DNA of 64,000 nucleotides from Cheiracanthium punctorium (GCA_038373885.1 JAWZYV010002577.1:248001-312000), one strand, 5' to 3'; positions 36,561-47,417 are shown, counted from the first letter of the stretch. The notes: a model not told the origin generated them from the sequence alone. Program-made: numbers and translations.

Positions 36561-37364
36561 TATTTGCGAAGCAAAATAGAGTAGAAACGAAAAAAAAAAG
36601 AATATAAAAAAGTTTTTAAAATAAAGCTTTTTATTCACGTATGGGCTAAAAGGTATAAAATAATTTTTGAGAAAAATTTCAAGCTCAAACACTTATTGCA
36701 ACACACAAATACATTCTAGCTTATCGATCACCGGCTGAAATGCTTAGAAAATTATTATACATTACTTTTCTTTAATGTAAAATAATATATAATTTTTAAA
36801 AGCTTAAGGAGGGTCAAAATATGAGGTCAAAAGAAGTATTGACGCCTAAATCTCTTAAAAATTGCAGCAGATAAAAATATTGAAATAAAGCTCCATCACT
36901 TTTATTCTTCAGATAAAGCTGTTTAAAACAGACTAAAAAAAGAACTAGATACTTCCAAGCATTTTCTTCAATTTTAAACACTGGCTTGCTGGTTTTGGCC
37001 CCAGTATGTATCAAGAAGATTCTTGCATTAACCTAATTAAACTTTTAGTATTGCACATTGACCGCCCAATCAGTTTATTTAAACGGCTCCTTTTGTATTT
37101 GATAAAAGTAAATCCCAGAATCCTTATAACAGTTCCTCATTGTTGTACATATATTTTTCGTTCTCTCTTTTGTACACCAAATACAACCACACTTTTATCC
37201 GAATTTCAATGTACACCCTAGTTACAGATATCGTACTTGAAGTGTTACATTTCCACTAATACAGTCTGTAATCCGTCTACTTAACATGCATTAAATAAAT
37301 TTTATCTACGAAATTTTCAAATTTTCGGATCGGAAACTAAAGCAATTACTATTTTATTTTTCAG
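36561..37364. other. AT-rich non-coding stretch
   Basis: Short frames on both strands lack any domain. No RNA gene was recognised. Confidence 0.45.
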
Positions 37365-37549
37365 GATCCTGCCCCTTCCTGGGCGATTTAATTGACCGCC
37401 ATGCTGTTGGTAGTTAAATGGATCAATGACAACGGCTGCACTTTTCCTATCGTTGGGACCATCTGACTACATTTTTTTTTTTTTGCAACTAGCAGTGAAA
37501 TTGCTGAAATAAGGTGGTTTAGCGACGCATTCACCGCTACTCAAAAGGG
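37365..37549 (+). mobile_element. TTAA-family MITE fragment (3' part)
   Basis: Contains GGGCGATTTAATTGACCGCC, TGTTGGTAGTTAA, CAACGGCTGCACTTTTCC and the end CTCAAAAGGG followed by TTAA at 37550-37553. These match the 3' half of the piggyBac-like MITE family. The left half was not found. Confidence 0.6.
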
Positions 37550-37629
37550 TTAACGATTCCAGGTTCCATGCATAGAGAAAAACTAACAGCTTTTCAATTT
37601 TTTACTTATAGTGCTTTAAAAGAAAACAC

Positions 37630-37990
37630 AAAACTATACAAGTAGAAGAACTCAAATAAACAATTGATATATCAAAGCCAGTACCTACACACAAAAAGAA
37701 GCCCCCAAAAAGAAATCCATTCTTTTACAGCAGTCAGTCTCTCATCCAGGGCACTTAGTCTATTTTTTTGTTTTTCTTTATCGTTTTCAGAGGTACGTGA
37801 GTTCTTACTAGGCCACATGTGTTGGGCTTACCCATTTTATTTTGACTTTTCACTTACGAGTATTTCTTTAATCTATACCCACAGAAAAAAAGTGTTACTC
37901 TTCTCGTTCTTTTTATTAATTTCGAAGGGCTCGAATTAGTACTGAGATGTAGTGTACCTGTTTTTCAGTTTGTCCCAAAATGAACGTGTA
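37630..37990 (+). repeat. Diverged duplicate segment, copy 1 (partner at 42.5-42.85 kb)
   Basis: Shares ordered landmarks with 42525-42845: GAACTCAAATAAACAATTGATAT, AGTACC, GCACACAAA, AAAGAAATCCATTC, CAGTCA, GTACGTGAG, ACATGTGTTGGGC, TTTTATTTTGACTTT and AACTTACGA. The two are well diverged. One frame is open here for 91 codons (37664-37939), but the partner has a stop in the equivalent place (MCWA then TAG), so conserved coding is not supported. Confidence 0.65.
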
Positions 37991-38795
37991 CTACAGTGAT
38001 AAAAAGAAATCAACAACTTCAGTGATTTATTACTTACTAGCTGCATTTCCAGGTGTTGTCTAGGTGCATTAGGTATTAGGACAAACTCCACACACACACA
38101 CACAAAAAAAAAAATTATCTGATATCAATCACTGCTGCACTGGTTCATAAATACACGTATTTTTAGCATGCCTACGCGTTTTTGTTATTTCTAACCGTAT
38201 GTAAATTTGCTGTATAAGTTTGTGCAAACTTAAGCATTTTAAGTTAACGTTTAACTAGCTATTGAATCACAGTATATCATTCACAGTGTGGTTATACAGT
38301 CAAACCTCGCGTTAGTAAGTCACCTGGATAAGACGCCACTCTGCATATTACATGATCTTTCGGGAGTCCTGACTTCTTTAATACGCCTTTTCGCATTTTG
38401 TAATCCGCTCATTGAATCATTAGTTTTTAAACCCCTCCGCCTAAGGCTTAATTTTTGAGAGTGCACTGTATAAATTCGGTCCCATTTCTTCGTCGAGGTT
38501 ATTTACCAGAAGCACTTAATTGTTGTTGAGCACTACTCTTAGCATTTTTCCTGATAAAGATGGTTGCCTTATCGACAAATTTGAGGAATTCATCCAGGTC
38601 TATTCTTCGTTTCGGCTGCCTTAGGATGGCAGATTAAATAGGGCTGATTGTACTATTAAGTAGTAAATGCTATACGTGCCGTATTTTCTTAATACACTTT
38701 CTTTAATTTGTCACCAATTTTATGAATTTAAAATCTTATTCTACTGTGGTTATTTAAATAATGTAAATTAACTATAGGCACACATATTATATTAA
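37991..38795. other. Non-coding stretch with a second probable pogo/Tigger-type end
   Basis: At 38297, after TA, CAGTCAAACCTCGCGTTAG resembles a pogo/Tigger terminal repeat; no matching right end was found. A CA and A run lies near 38090-38116. No coding sequence was seen. Confidence 0.4.
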
Positions 38796-39032
38796 CCCTT
38801 TAACGCGCAGTTTTGAACTGAGAACGCCAAACTCTGACGTTTTGACTGTTGCCAGTCACGAAGAATAGATTTGATTTCTATAAAAATTGTTGCGGGTGAC
38901 ATAGCTCCCCGAGAATCCTTTACTTTTTAGCACCTCATTTCCCGTAAAAAAGTGTCACGATTATTTTTAACAGCACTAACATCTGCTGAAAAATGGAAGA
39001 ATGCGAGAACAGCTGGTTTGCGCCTCAAAGGG
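38796..39032 (+). mobile_element. TTAA-flanked piggyBac-like MITE, internally deleted
   Basis: Starts after TTAA (38792-38795) with CCCTTTAACGCGCAG and ends GCGCCTCAAAGGG followed by TTTA, one base from TTAA. It shares AACGCCAAACTCTGACGTTT, GCCAGTCACGAAGAATAGAT and GTTGCGGGTGACATAGCTCC with the copies at 25.4 and 45.9 kb. The hairpin-bearing 3' half is missing: the sequence jumps from GAGAACAGCTGG directly to the terminal end. Confidence 0.85.
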
Positions 39033-39791
39033 TTTACCTTTAGAATTTCGTTTTGCATTTATTATAAACATACGCTTAAGAATTCACTCCCAACAAATTC
39101 AATTCAAACAAATAAATTTAAAGCGACTTTTAATGACAAAGTAGTTGTGCAATAAGCAATGAATCCATATTTGTTACATTTTAAAGCAAGAATTCCATGG
39201 AGAAATGTTCTTTTTTTCATTCAAGAAACATATATGAAAAAAGGGGAGAGTGGCCGTCCACCCTCCTTGGAGGACGAATTTCAAAGTGTCTGAAATTACC
39301 TTCTTCAAGTATTTTTGCAAGTAATATTTTTTAAGCAAAAGTTTCATGGATCTCTCTCATTCCCCCCTCCCCCTTTAAGATAGAGGGGTTATGGGTCATG
39401 CCACGTCAAACCAAACACAAAATTGGAAAAAAGCTCACCACGCCATTTCAGATTTCCCCCACATTTTATGTAAATGATTTATAGAAAAGGATAACCCCAA
39501 ATCTAAATTTTGAAGGTTCTACTATAATTAATTACACAGAAATCAATTATGCAAATTTTTAAGTTTTCTGTAAGATATGCCATTTTTTCTCTGAATTTCT
39601 TAAATAACTCCTTACCTGCAGAAGTTACTGAAGTGAAAATTTGTTTCTAAGGGTAACATTTTATGCAGATTAAAATTTTTTTATCAAAATCTGCGCATCT
39701 TCTATAGTTTATGCATGAGCATTTCAGTTGCTAAAGAAACATCGTGAATTTTTTTCGGCATGTTTGATCGGAAACACGGTTTAAATTTATA
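39033..39791. other. Non-coding stretch, probably old transposon debris
   Basis: AT-rich, with the phrase GTCATGCCACGTCAAACC near 39395 that looks repeat-like. No coding sequence was supported. Confidence 0.35.
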
Positions 39792-39793
39792 TA

Positions 39794-41203
39794 CACTGCT
39801 GGCCACCCAAATTGCAACACCAAGAAAAACAAGAGATATCACAACAAAATTTATTGTGTAGATAACATGTTGACCAAGTAACAAATGATTAAATTTACAG
39901 CATTCTATGAAGCGTGGTTCCTGCCAAAATCAGTACCCAGAGTAGCCGCCGTTGTTGGAGATCACAGCTGCCACACGCCTCGGCATTGATTCAAAGAGAC
40001 TTTGAATGTGTTCTTGGGGTACAGCAGACCAAGCAGCTTCCACACGTTGCCAAAGTTGATCTGGTGTGACAGCTGGGGATGAACTCTGGGTCAGTCGTTG
40101 AGCAACCATGGGCCACATGTTTTCTATCGGCGAAAGATCCGGAGAGCGCGCCGGCCAGGGAAGCAATTCAATCTGGTGATTGACGAAGAACCCTTGGACA
40201 ATGCGTGCCACGTGTGGCCGTGCATTATCCTGCTGAAATATGGCTGTTGGCAAGCCCTGAAGGTAAGAAAGGACAACTGGCTCCAACACCTCGGAGATGT
40301 AGCGCTGGCTGGTTAAAGTACCGGCAATGCGTACTAGAGGAGTGCGAGAGAGATATCCGATACCGCCCCATACCATAATACCCGGTGCAGGACCAGTGTG
40401 ACGGTGCATAATGCAGCTGTTCAGCATCCTCTCTCCACGGTGTCTCCAGACTCGAATCCGACCGTCGTGGTGTTGCATACAGAAGCGTGACTCGTCAGTA
40501 AAGAGAATTTCATTCCATTCTGTCGTCCACATCCTTCTTTCATCGCACCATTGGCGGCGGAGACGTCTGTGGTTCCGCGTCAGAGGTAGACAAAGCAACG
40601 GACGTCTTGCGGACAGACCATTCTGCTGTAAACGACGTCGAATGGTACGCGCAGACACTGGATGATGCGTTACAGACTGAATCTGCTGTGATATGGTTCG
40701 TGATGTGACTGAGCGGTCCGTCACTGCCATGCGTACAATCTGCCTGTCATCACGTGACGTGGTGCACTGAGGTCGATGCGGTCGATCACGTCTGTCCGTC
40801 GTACCCTCCTGCACCCAACGATCACATATCCGCATCACAGTTGTTTGGTTTCGTCCAATACGACGACCGATTTCCCTGAAAGATAACCCACAATCTCGGT
40901 ATGCCACTATCCTTCCTCTGTCAAACTCGGATACTTGATCAAAAGATGATCGTTGTTTCCTACGAGGCATAATTTATCGTTTTTTTTGAAAAAAAAGCAA
41001 GAAAAACACAATTGCTGTACTTGAAACCGTCGAAATCTCCAAGCCTTAAATAGCGCTTTGAGGTGGCGCCACAGGCGCGCTTGATGTGCGTCTGCGCTGA
41101 AATTCTAATCATTTGCATATCTCACCTCAGCTAATGCATGTTGTAAATTTCATATTATTTGCATGCTTCCTTCAGGGTGTTGCATTTACGATGGCCAGCA
41201 GTG
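39794..41203 (-). mobile_element. Complete Tc1-like transposon with intact transposase
   Basis: A 1410-bp element flanked by TA (39792-39793, 41204-41205). The left end is CACTGCTGGCCACCC then TTGCAACACC; the right end is GGTGTTGCAT then ATGGCCAGCAGTG. The inverted repeats are about 28 bp with a few mismatches. It contains one uninterrupted transposase gene on the minus strand. Size, target site and ends are those of a full-length Tc1-like element. Confidence 0.95.
39930..40970 (-). CDS. Tc1-like (DD34E) transposase, intact
   Basis: A 346-residue protein, the normal length for this family, that cuts and rejoins DNA at the element ends. Residues 1-50 form the first helix-turn-helix (SFREIGRRIGRNQTTVMRI). 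A basic linker follows, then a second HTH around 85-115 (VSARTIRRRL). The catalytic domain has ILFTDESRF with Asp159, FQQDNARPH with Asp248 and SPIENMW with Glu283. There are 34 residues between Asp248 and Glu283, the classic DD34E spacing. VWGGIGYLSRTPL and LLPWPARSPDLSP are also present. Start and stop are intact with no internal stop or frameshift, and both terminal repeats are present, so activity is plausible from sequence alone. The Arg-rich N-terminus may provide nuclear targeting. Confidence 0.95.
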   Translation of the reverse strand: MPRRKQRSSFDQVSEFDRGRIVAYRDCGLSFREIGRRIGRNQTTVMRICDRWVQEGTTDRRDRPHRPQCTTSRDDRQIVRMAVTDRSVTSRTISQQIQSVTHHPVSARTIRRRLQQNGLSARRPLLCLPLTRNHRRLRRQWCDERRMWTTEWNEILFTDESRFCMQHHDGRIRVWRHRGERMLNSCIMHRHTGPAPGIMVWGGIGYLSRTPLVRIAGTLTSQRYISEVLEPVVLSYLQGLPTAIFQQDNARPHVARIVQGFFVNHQIELLPWPARSPDLSPIENMWPMVAQRLTQSSSPAVTPDQLWQRVEAAWSAVPQEHIQSLFESMPRRVAAVISNNGGYSGY

Positions 41204-41205
41204 TA

Positions 41206-41539
41206 TATTGTTAAGAGGATACACCACTACATCCAAATACATTTCATCTTGGCTTTCTGCTCAGGAGCTGAGAAAAAAAATATTAAAATTTCATGTGATT
41301 TTTCGCATATTTTGTCTAGTAATAAGTTTTTTTTAAAGAGTAAATAAGTTTTTTTTTGCGTGTAGCTTTGCCTCAACACAAACATTCCTGCTCTTCTAAA
41401 TAAACTTTCCTTCAACGCTGTCTCCTTTTGCTTTTAACTGACTGCATTGAACCGGTCAAAGTATTGGGAAGGGGTCAAAGTATACTTTTTGCTCCCCACT
41501 TTTAGAAAACCCAGAATTTATGGAAAAATTTATTGATAC
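41206..41539. other. Non-coding stretch
   Basis: AT-rich with A and T runs. Nothing supportable was seen. Confidence 0.45.
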
Positions 41540-41646
41540 ACCAATTTTTGTGTAATATATCGTGTAAACCAATTTTTGTGTAATATATCGTGTAAACCAA
41601 TTTTTGTGTAATATATCAACGAATTTTTGTGTAATATATCGTGTAA
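41540..41646. repeat. 28-bp minisatellite, four units
   Basis: ACCAATTTTTGTGTAATATA plus TCGTGTAA is repeated at 41540, 41568 and 41596 (third unit shortened), with a variant fourth unit from about 41618. The 131-codon minus-strand frame across it (41456-41851) is a repeat artefact. Confidence 0.92.
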
Positions 41647-41729
41647 AAGGTTTTTTTTGAAGAACAGGGGAGTTCATAAATACTGACAAAACCACAAAAT
41701 AGCCAAGTCTATAGAGTGGGTAGGTACAC

Positions 41730-42075
41730 TTCAAGTATCTCCAGCATCTATAAGCACCCCCTGCCCTTAGCAACAATAGCACACAATACGATACTGTAGA
41801 TATGATAATAGTGTGTTGAAAGATTGATTTGGTTAGCGATTTAAACCCCATTTATTAAAACATAGGGATCAAAATGATAATAGTGTGTATTGAAGGAAGT
41901 GTCTCCAGAATCCATGGGCATGCTCTGCCATAATCAACAGCAGTATTGGGAAATTGAGATAGTAATGATAATCGTTGTAGGACAGAAGGTGCACATAAAT
42001 CCGATAACGCTTAAGACTCCATTTGCTCCAACATAAGGATTGCGACGATAGTATAGTAGTATGTTTGAAGATTAA
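41730..42075. repeat. Degenerate tandem repeat, about 165-185 bp, two units
   Basis: Ordered landmarks recur: CTCCAGCATC/CTCCAGAATC, a TGC-CTGCC run, CAACAATAGCA/CAACAGCAGTA, CCCCATTTATTAAAACATAGG/CTCCATTTGCTCCAACATAAGG, and a GATAATAGTGTGT-type run. Strongly diverged. Confidence 0.5.
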
Positions 42076-42099
42076 GAAGATCAAACCTGATCTATCGCA

Positions 42100-42340
42100 T
42101 TTTTGAGATTGCAACAATGCTTCAGTCGTGTGTTGGTGCGGGTCGACAGCGGAGTCCAGCCGGGAGTGGCCAGAACAATAACAGTGACCGTCGAAGGACA
42201 GGACGGATTCTTTATAAACTTATCAAAAAAATATCAGCTTGTTCCCCAGCAAAAAAGCAGCTTCCTCCCCTCTCCAGAAAATATTCCTTCCAGCGCCTCC
42301 GATTGATTGCTCAAATAGCTACCGTTAGTGTTTAATCCAC
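42100..42340 (+). other. GC-richer patch, possible exon or repeat
   Basis: Two overlapping frames are open (42103-42306 and 42117-42335) in a patch clearly less AT-rich than its flanks. Neither shows a domain, and no convincing splice sites bound them. Two simultaneously open frames argue for composition rather than selection. Unassigned. Confidence 0.25.
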
Positions 42341-42524
42341 TTATACGTTACTCAACCTTGAAAAATAACGTTAGAAACAACTGCCATTTATCTTATCGGG
42401 GAAAAAAAAGACTTGTTTGGAAATTTTGAGGTTTGATTGATTGAGAAAGCTCACAACTTTACCTTTCTCTTCTTAAGTGTAGTTTCAACATTAAACAAGC
42501 AAACAAACAAACAAAAAAAGCTAT

Positions 42525-42845
42525 CCAAGTAAAGAAACTCAAATAAACAACTGATATTTTAAAGTCGATACCCGCGCATACAAAGTTAAGTTCCCAGGAA
42601 AAGAAATTCACTCCGTTACACACCAGTCAATTCTACACTTCGTCTGTTACTTCTCTCGCGTTTGGAGATATACGTGAGATTTTCGCTGGGCAGATGTGTT
42701 GGGCATAGAAGTTTTTATTTTGACTTTCAACTTACGACTGTTATTTTTAGTCTACATTGATAAAAGAGATCGCCATTTTTTTTTCTTTTTCCATTTTAGA
42801 GAACATGAGTTAGTATTCTATATCTATTTTTAAGTTTTTCTTTTC
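42525..42845 (+). repeat. Diverged duplicate segment, copy 2 (partner at 37.6-38.0 kb)
   Basis: Direct-orientation counterpart of 37630-37990, sharing the same ordered landmarks, including GTGAGATTTTCGCTGGGCAG followed by ATGTGTTGGGC and TTTTATTTTGACTTTCAACT. Confidence 0.65.
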
Positions 42846-44140
42846 TAAGCAGTTCCCAGCTAAAATAAAGTTACGAATATTGGATCATGCCCAGGATTAT
42901 AAAGATCGGAACTTGTATGAAAGATACGCAATTCTGCAATTCTTAAATGTGAACTCAGTCTCTTTTACTTGTGCTCCATTTTTAAGGAAATAAATTAGTT
43001 GTGGTATTATGTGCTTATCTGTGAAAAAACTATTTAAAATCTCCGAATGAAAACAAAATACCATGAAAACAAAATTCAAGTAGGAGCCTCTGAATTAGAA
43101 AATGTTTTACAGACTTTAAATAAGTAGACGTATCTGATATAACGTGTAAGCAAATATTATATTTAGGGCAATACGGAATTTAAAAATTAATAATCTTTTG
43201 TTTTAACTGTACTTGTTTACTAACGAAAAAGCATGCTCGAGAACTCCTGAGGCAATGACTTCGGTCATATTTTGTACTTTCTTTCTTTCTTCCGTTTCCT
43301 TTTGTAATAGTCTAGCCCTTAGAAATACAAAGTTAGCCAGATTTTAAGAGGTTTAGAGTTATTAGAAAAGTGTATCTGTTCTGTAATACGCTCCGCTCCT
43401 CTGTCCTTTTACAGTAAATTTAATCCTTTTAAAAATTAATCACGTGATAAATCATTCTACTGATATACTCTATTGTATTGTGGTAATATAATTATTTTTT
43501 GATTGTTTTGTAACTTACATTGTTTACAAACATGTTACAATATTTACCGATAGTTGATTACAAAATGATTGCGAGGTTCTTGGAGACAAAATCAAGAAGT
43601 AATTAATCATATTCTTTCACTGCATTTCATGCACTCTTTGTATGGGTAACAATGCAGTGTTCCGCAATCTAATGTCTACGGATAAATTAATCTTTCAGTG
43701 TGTCTTATTATATAACATACCATTATCACAGAAGTCAAATTGCATTTTTTCTTTCTTTCTTCCGCTTACAAAAAGACAGAACTAAGAAAACGACTGTGAA
43801 AAAATAATTTTTTTTCAAGAGTTGGCAACAACACAGAGGAGAAAAATATGTCTTGAGACGACATTGCGAACCTAAAAAAAAATTTTACCTGTGTTTTTTT
43901 TTTTTTAAAGCAGTTTTGTTCAAGTCATTCAACAGCTACTATTTTATACGTTTTAGACCTAACCGCACGAAATGGTAAGAGCAAAGAAGCTTTTGAATTC
44001 GTGCAAAAAGTAGCACTATAGCTCTAAAGGATGCATACATTTCGAGTCAGAAAGAAAGTAAAATAAAGAGACCACGGAATATAGGTATTTCCTATTTAAA
44101 CACTTGCAAAGTTAAAAGGAAGACCGACAAACTGAAATGG
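42846..44140. other. AT-rich non-coding stretch
   Basis: No supportable gene. Contains CTTTCTTTCTTCC-type pyrimidine runs near 43280 and 43752 and long A/T runs near 43875-43910. Confidence 0.45.
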
Positions 44141-44141
44141 C

Positions 44142-44194
44142 CAGACTGACAAACTGAAATCATAAGGAACTTATGACTTCAGTTTGTCGGTCTG
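44142..44194. repeat. Near-perfect 25-bp hairpin with a 3-base loop
   Basis: 44142-44166 (CAGACTGACAAACTGAAA...) pairs with 44170-44194 (...TTCAGTTTGTCGGTCTG) at 23 of 25 positions around the loop GAA. A direct copy of the left arm's core, GACCGACAAACTGAAAT, lies just upstream at 44123. No flanking pair of longer repeats was found. Confidence 0.85.
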
Positions 44195-45142
44195 CCCATT
44201 TATTTGTGCATTACACTAAAGAAAATTAATGTTTACAATCAAGAATCCTCCAGAATTATGCTTTTCTAGGTAAAAACATCACTGTAATATCAGTACGAAA
44301 ATTTTGTCATTACTTTATAACCTAAAAATTGAGCTTTCATCTACCATGTGACTGATTATAATTTCCTCTATGCGTTTACGCATGATGCTTGGGCAATATC
44401 AATGCATAAATATATTAATTAATTTTTATTAATAAAAATAGACGGTGATTCAGAACTCTTGTAAAAACATTTAATTAATTTCTAAAGAAAACCAAGATGG
44501 TTTAGAATCACATAGCAATGAGCGAAAATAAAATCATGAGTTTTTGAATGATCCACTGAGACCCAGTCATGGACTTAGAAGGGATACCTTTGCTCTTTTA
44601 GCCTTTGATATTTTAAGTGAGATTCAGAGTAAATAAAAAAATAAAAAATAATCCAGTTGATAAAAAATAACTGAACTCTAAACAGAACAAATTCTTAATA
44701 TTACGAATTTGTTTAAATTAATTCCTGACTCATTCAGAAAATCTTTTACTGCTTACTTTAGTTAGAATTAAACGCGCGAAACTTATAATAATAATTGACT
44801 CTAATTAGTTTCGGCATTTATTACTTATATCTAAATCTCGAAATTCAAACAATTCATTTTGGTATACTCTTATTTCATTAGAATTTATGAAAAAAAGGAG
44901 AAAATTATCATATCCAAGTCTAAATTTTATTTTCAGGACATTCATTTTTATGTTTAATGTTTTCAAAATTGAAAAAAGAGAAAAAGGAAAAAAGGAAATT
45001 ATCTTTCTAAAGCCTAAATTTGTTTTTCGGATACATTTTATTTGTGTTTCAAATTTTCAAAATTGTATAAAAAAATTCTTATTTCAAGCCTAAATTTTAT
45101 TCTCAGACATTTATTTACTCGTTATTTTTTTTTCCAAAATCG
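44195..45142. other. AT-rich non-coding stretch
   Basis: The Lys/Phe-rich frame at 44887-45093 is a chance product of A/T runs. Within it AAGCCTAAATTTTATTTTCAG-like phrases recur about every 60-90 bp near 44917, 45010 and 45088, suggesting a very degenerate short tandem repeat. Confidence 0.4.
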
Positions 45143-45192
45143 TTAAAAAAAAAAAAAAAAAAAAAAGAGAAGAGAGAGAGAGAGAGAGAGAA
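45143..45192. repeat. Poly-A followed by GA microsatellite
   Basis: About 22 A residues run into about a dozen GA dinucleotides. Confidence 0.95.
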
Positions 45193-45856
45193 TGTGTTAT
45201 ATTAGGCTATGTGTTGGTATACATGTCAGATTTGTTACAAAGTACAATATTGTGAGCTACTGTAAAATGTTTTTATACCGTATTAAATTGATGTATTTTA
45301 CCAATTGTGATTCAAAAGTAGTGCTGTAAAAATCAATACCCGGACAGTAAGAACTGCGGGAACTGAAATAGGCCTTAAACCAAGTAGGTAAGCCGTTCCT
45401 TTGATACTTTGATGTGATGGGAGAAAATCAGCTCACTTTTCGTTACACAGTAGCATATGACCAAATAAAAGTTTCATAATCAATTCTTTAATAATGGTTT
45501 TTCATTCCTTGTTTCATTTATAGTTACAAAGGAAGAATTTAGGTAGGCGGTTATTCGAAAGCCACCAGCTGCTCCGTTCATTCTGCAATAAATTTGAAGC
45601 TGATATAGCAGGAAGTATTTATAAACCGCTCGAAACTGGTTGCTTTTCATTACGCTGTTGTGATACTGAAATTTGCGCTCAGAGTTTATAACGAACATTG
45701 ACAGTGCATATGCGAACGATGATTGAATTCATTCCGAAATTAAATGGACCAGACAGGATTGTCAGGAGAGGAGGGGAAGATTGATGAGTGAGATCCTATC
45801 CGAAAATTCGCGGTTGTGAGGAGGATTGTTGCAGCATTTATAGGATTTCGCTTCGG
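45193..45856. other. Non-coding stretch
   Basis: No supportable gene was found. A slightly GC-richer part at 45700-45840 carries no frame of note. Confidence 0.4.
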
Positions 45857-45860
45857 TTAA

Positions 45861-46207
45861 CCCTTTAACGCGCAGTGTTACTGCTCTGGGAACACCAGAC
45901 TCTGACGTTTTGACTGTTGTCAGTCATGAAGAATAGATTTGATTTCTATAAAAATAGTTGTGGGTGACATAGCTCCACGAGAATCCTTTACTTTTTAGCA
46001 CGTCGTTTCCCGTCAAAAAATTGCCACGATTATTTTTAACAGCACTGACATCTGCTATAAAATGGAAGAATGCGAGAACAGCTGGATAGATTGACCAATG
46101 CTGAAAAGAGGGCAGCCGTTGCCATCGTTAACGTGCTGGTAATTAAGTCGAGCGATGGCAACGACTGCCCTTTTTTCAGCATTGGGAAAGGGTTTCGCCT
46201 CAAAGGG
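45861..46207 (+). mobile_element. TTAA-flanked piggyBac-like MITE, best-preserved copy
   Basis: A 347-bp element with perfect TTAA at both sides (45857-45860, 46208-46211). Ends are CCCTTTAACGCGCAG and CGCCTCAAAGGG. The interior shares ACTCTGACGTTTTGACTGTT, CACGATTATTTTTAACAGCA and GAATGCGAGAACAGCTGGAT with other copies. The hairpin is present but shorter than in the 25.4 kb copy: CAGCCGTTGCCATCG near 46112 pairs with CGATGGCAACGACTG near 46152. There is no transposase. The short frame at 46070-46252 is not a gene. Confidence 0.9.
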
Positions 46208-46211
46208 TTAA

Positions 46212-47074
46212 ACATATTTGTAGCGAAGAATTCGGATTATTCCATAGATTAAAATCGAAATGTTTTGCAATCAAAAAGAGTGAATTTGTAAATGAGCAGA
46301 TTAAAGTATTCCTTTTTCAACCCCAGAAAGTTCTACGAGAGACATAATTTCATAGTTGTGCCGAGTTTCATCAAAAGACCAACACTGCTTGCTAAGCAAC
46401 GTTCTGCTCCAGGGTACCTATTCTCCCTCAGTTGTTAGGAAATAGTCGGCGGTTAGATTTCAACTTTCCTTACCCAGTCGCTTGTCAATGACAGCTTTAA
46501 CGACTTCCTGAACCGGCTCTAACTTCGTTTAGTTAATCACAAGAAACTCTCAACACTCCTCCTTAAAGCTCCAGCTCAAGGCGGGCAAGTTAACCATATA
46601 GAATTTCAACCAGCTCTTGGAGAATGGGCCTCTTGACTGAAAACACGAAAACGGTCGAGAACTACAAACTGACTATACACAGTCGTTAGAGGTCTACCGT
46701 TATCGATTTTTTACAACCCGTTTAGCCTGTCACAAGAAGAGAGACAAAGTCTCTTCTTTGACGCCTAGATTGGTTTTGCCACCTTCTCAATCATCAATTG
46801 AGCAAACATTTTTGTATTTTTATGTATCTTATCTAACAATACATGAATAAATGATTAAAAGATTTTAAAGTTTTCATTAAAAAAATTATCTTCCAATGAG
46901 AGTCTGAATCAATCATTGTAATTTAACTTTTTCGTTAACTTCCTAATCTCCAAATGAGCTAAAATATTACATACTACTAATGTATCTCTTAGAGAGCAAT
47001 CACGGAACAATTTTTAAAAAGTTTTTTTTTTTTTTAAATTCACGTTTTTAATTGTTGTTGTTGTTGTTGTTGTC
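46212..47074. other. Non-coding stretch with a GC-richer part at 46.33-46.80 kb
   Basis: No sustained frame. A small hairpin, AAGAAGAGA with TCTCTTCTT, lies near 46735-46758. A TTG microsatellite at about 47053-47073 closes the stretch. Possibly old repeat DNA. Confidence 0.35.
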
Positions 47075-47417
47075 GTGTCCATGGATAGACGACACTATCC
47101 ATGGAAAGATGGGTGCCATTACCCCCGAGGGGGTTGGACTTCTACTTGTTGGTCCTTAATTTTGAACCGATTCCAGATGAGGGACCAACTACCACCTGAA
47201 ATCGGCACCCCCAGGGGTATCGTTTAACAACTTGGAGAACATTGGAGCCACGACGGATTTTACGTGCGCCAACTCCCATTAGCGTACACGGTTCCACAGC
47301 GGACGAGCCGAGAGGGAGAGGACCCTCCCAAGCACAAGCCAAGCCGGATGCTACTTCACTTGCCGTGTTCTTATGGGAACGGAGTTTAGGGCCCAGACCA
47401 CTGCGGGACTCACGTTT
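47075..47417 (+). repeat. Dispersed repeat, copy 2 (family shared with 6.6 kb)
   Basis: GC-richer counterpart of 6590-6952 in the same orientation, with the same ordered landmarks. It begins with a perfect 11-bp inverted repeat, TCCATGGATAG (47078-47088) and CTATCCATGGA (47095-47105), around ACGACA. Frames on both strands (47142-47342, 47242-47433) fall inside the repeat. Confidence 0.65.

Noticed and set aside
41456..41851. 131-codon minus-strand frame as a gene
   Set aside because: Much of it is translated 28-bp minisatellite (repeating YITQK-type phrases); no domain.
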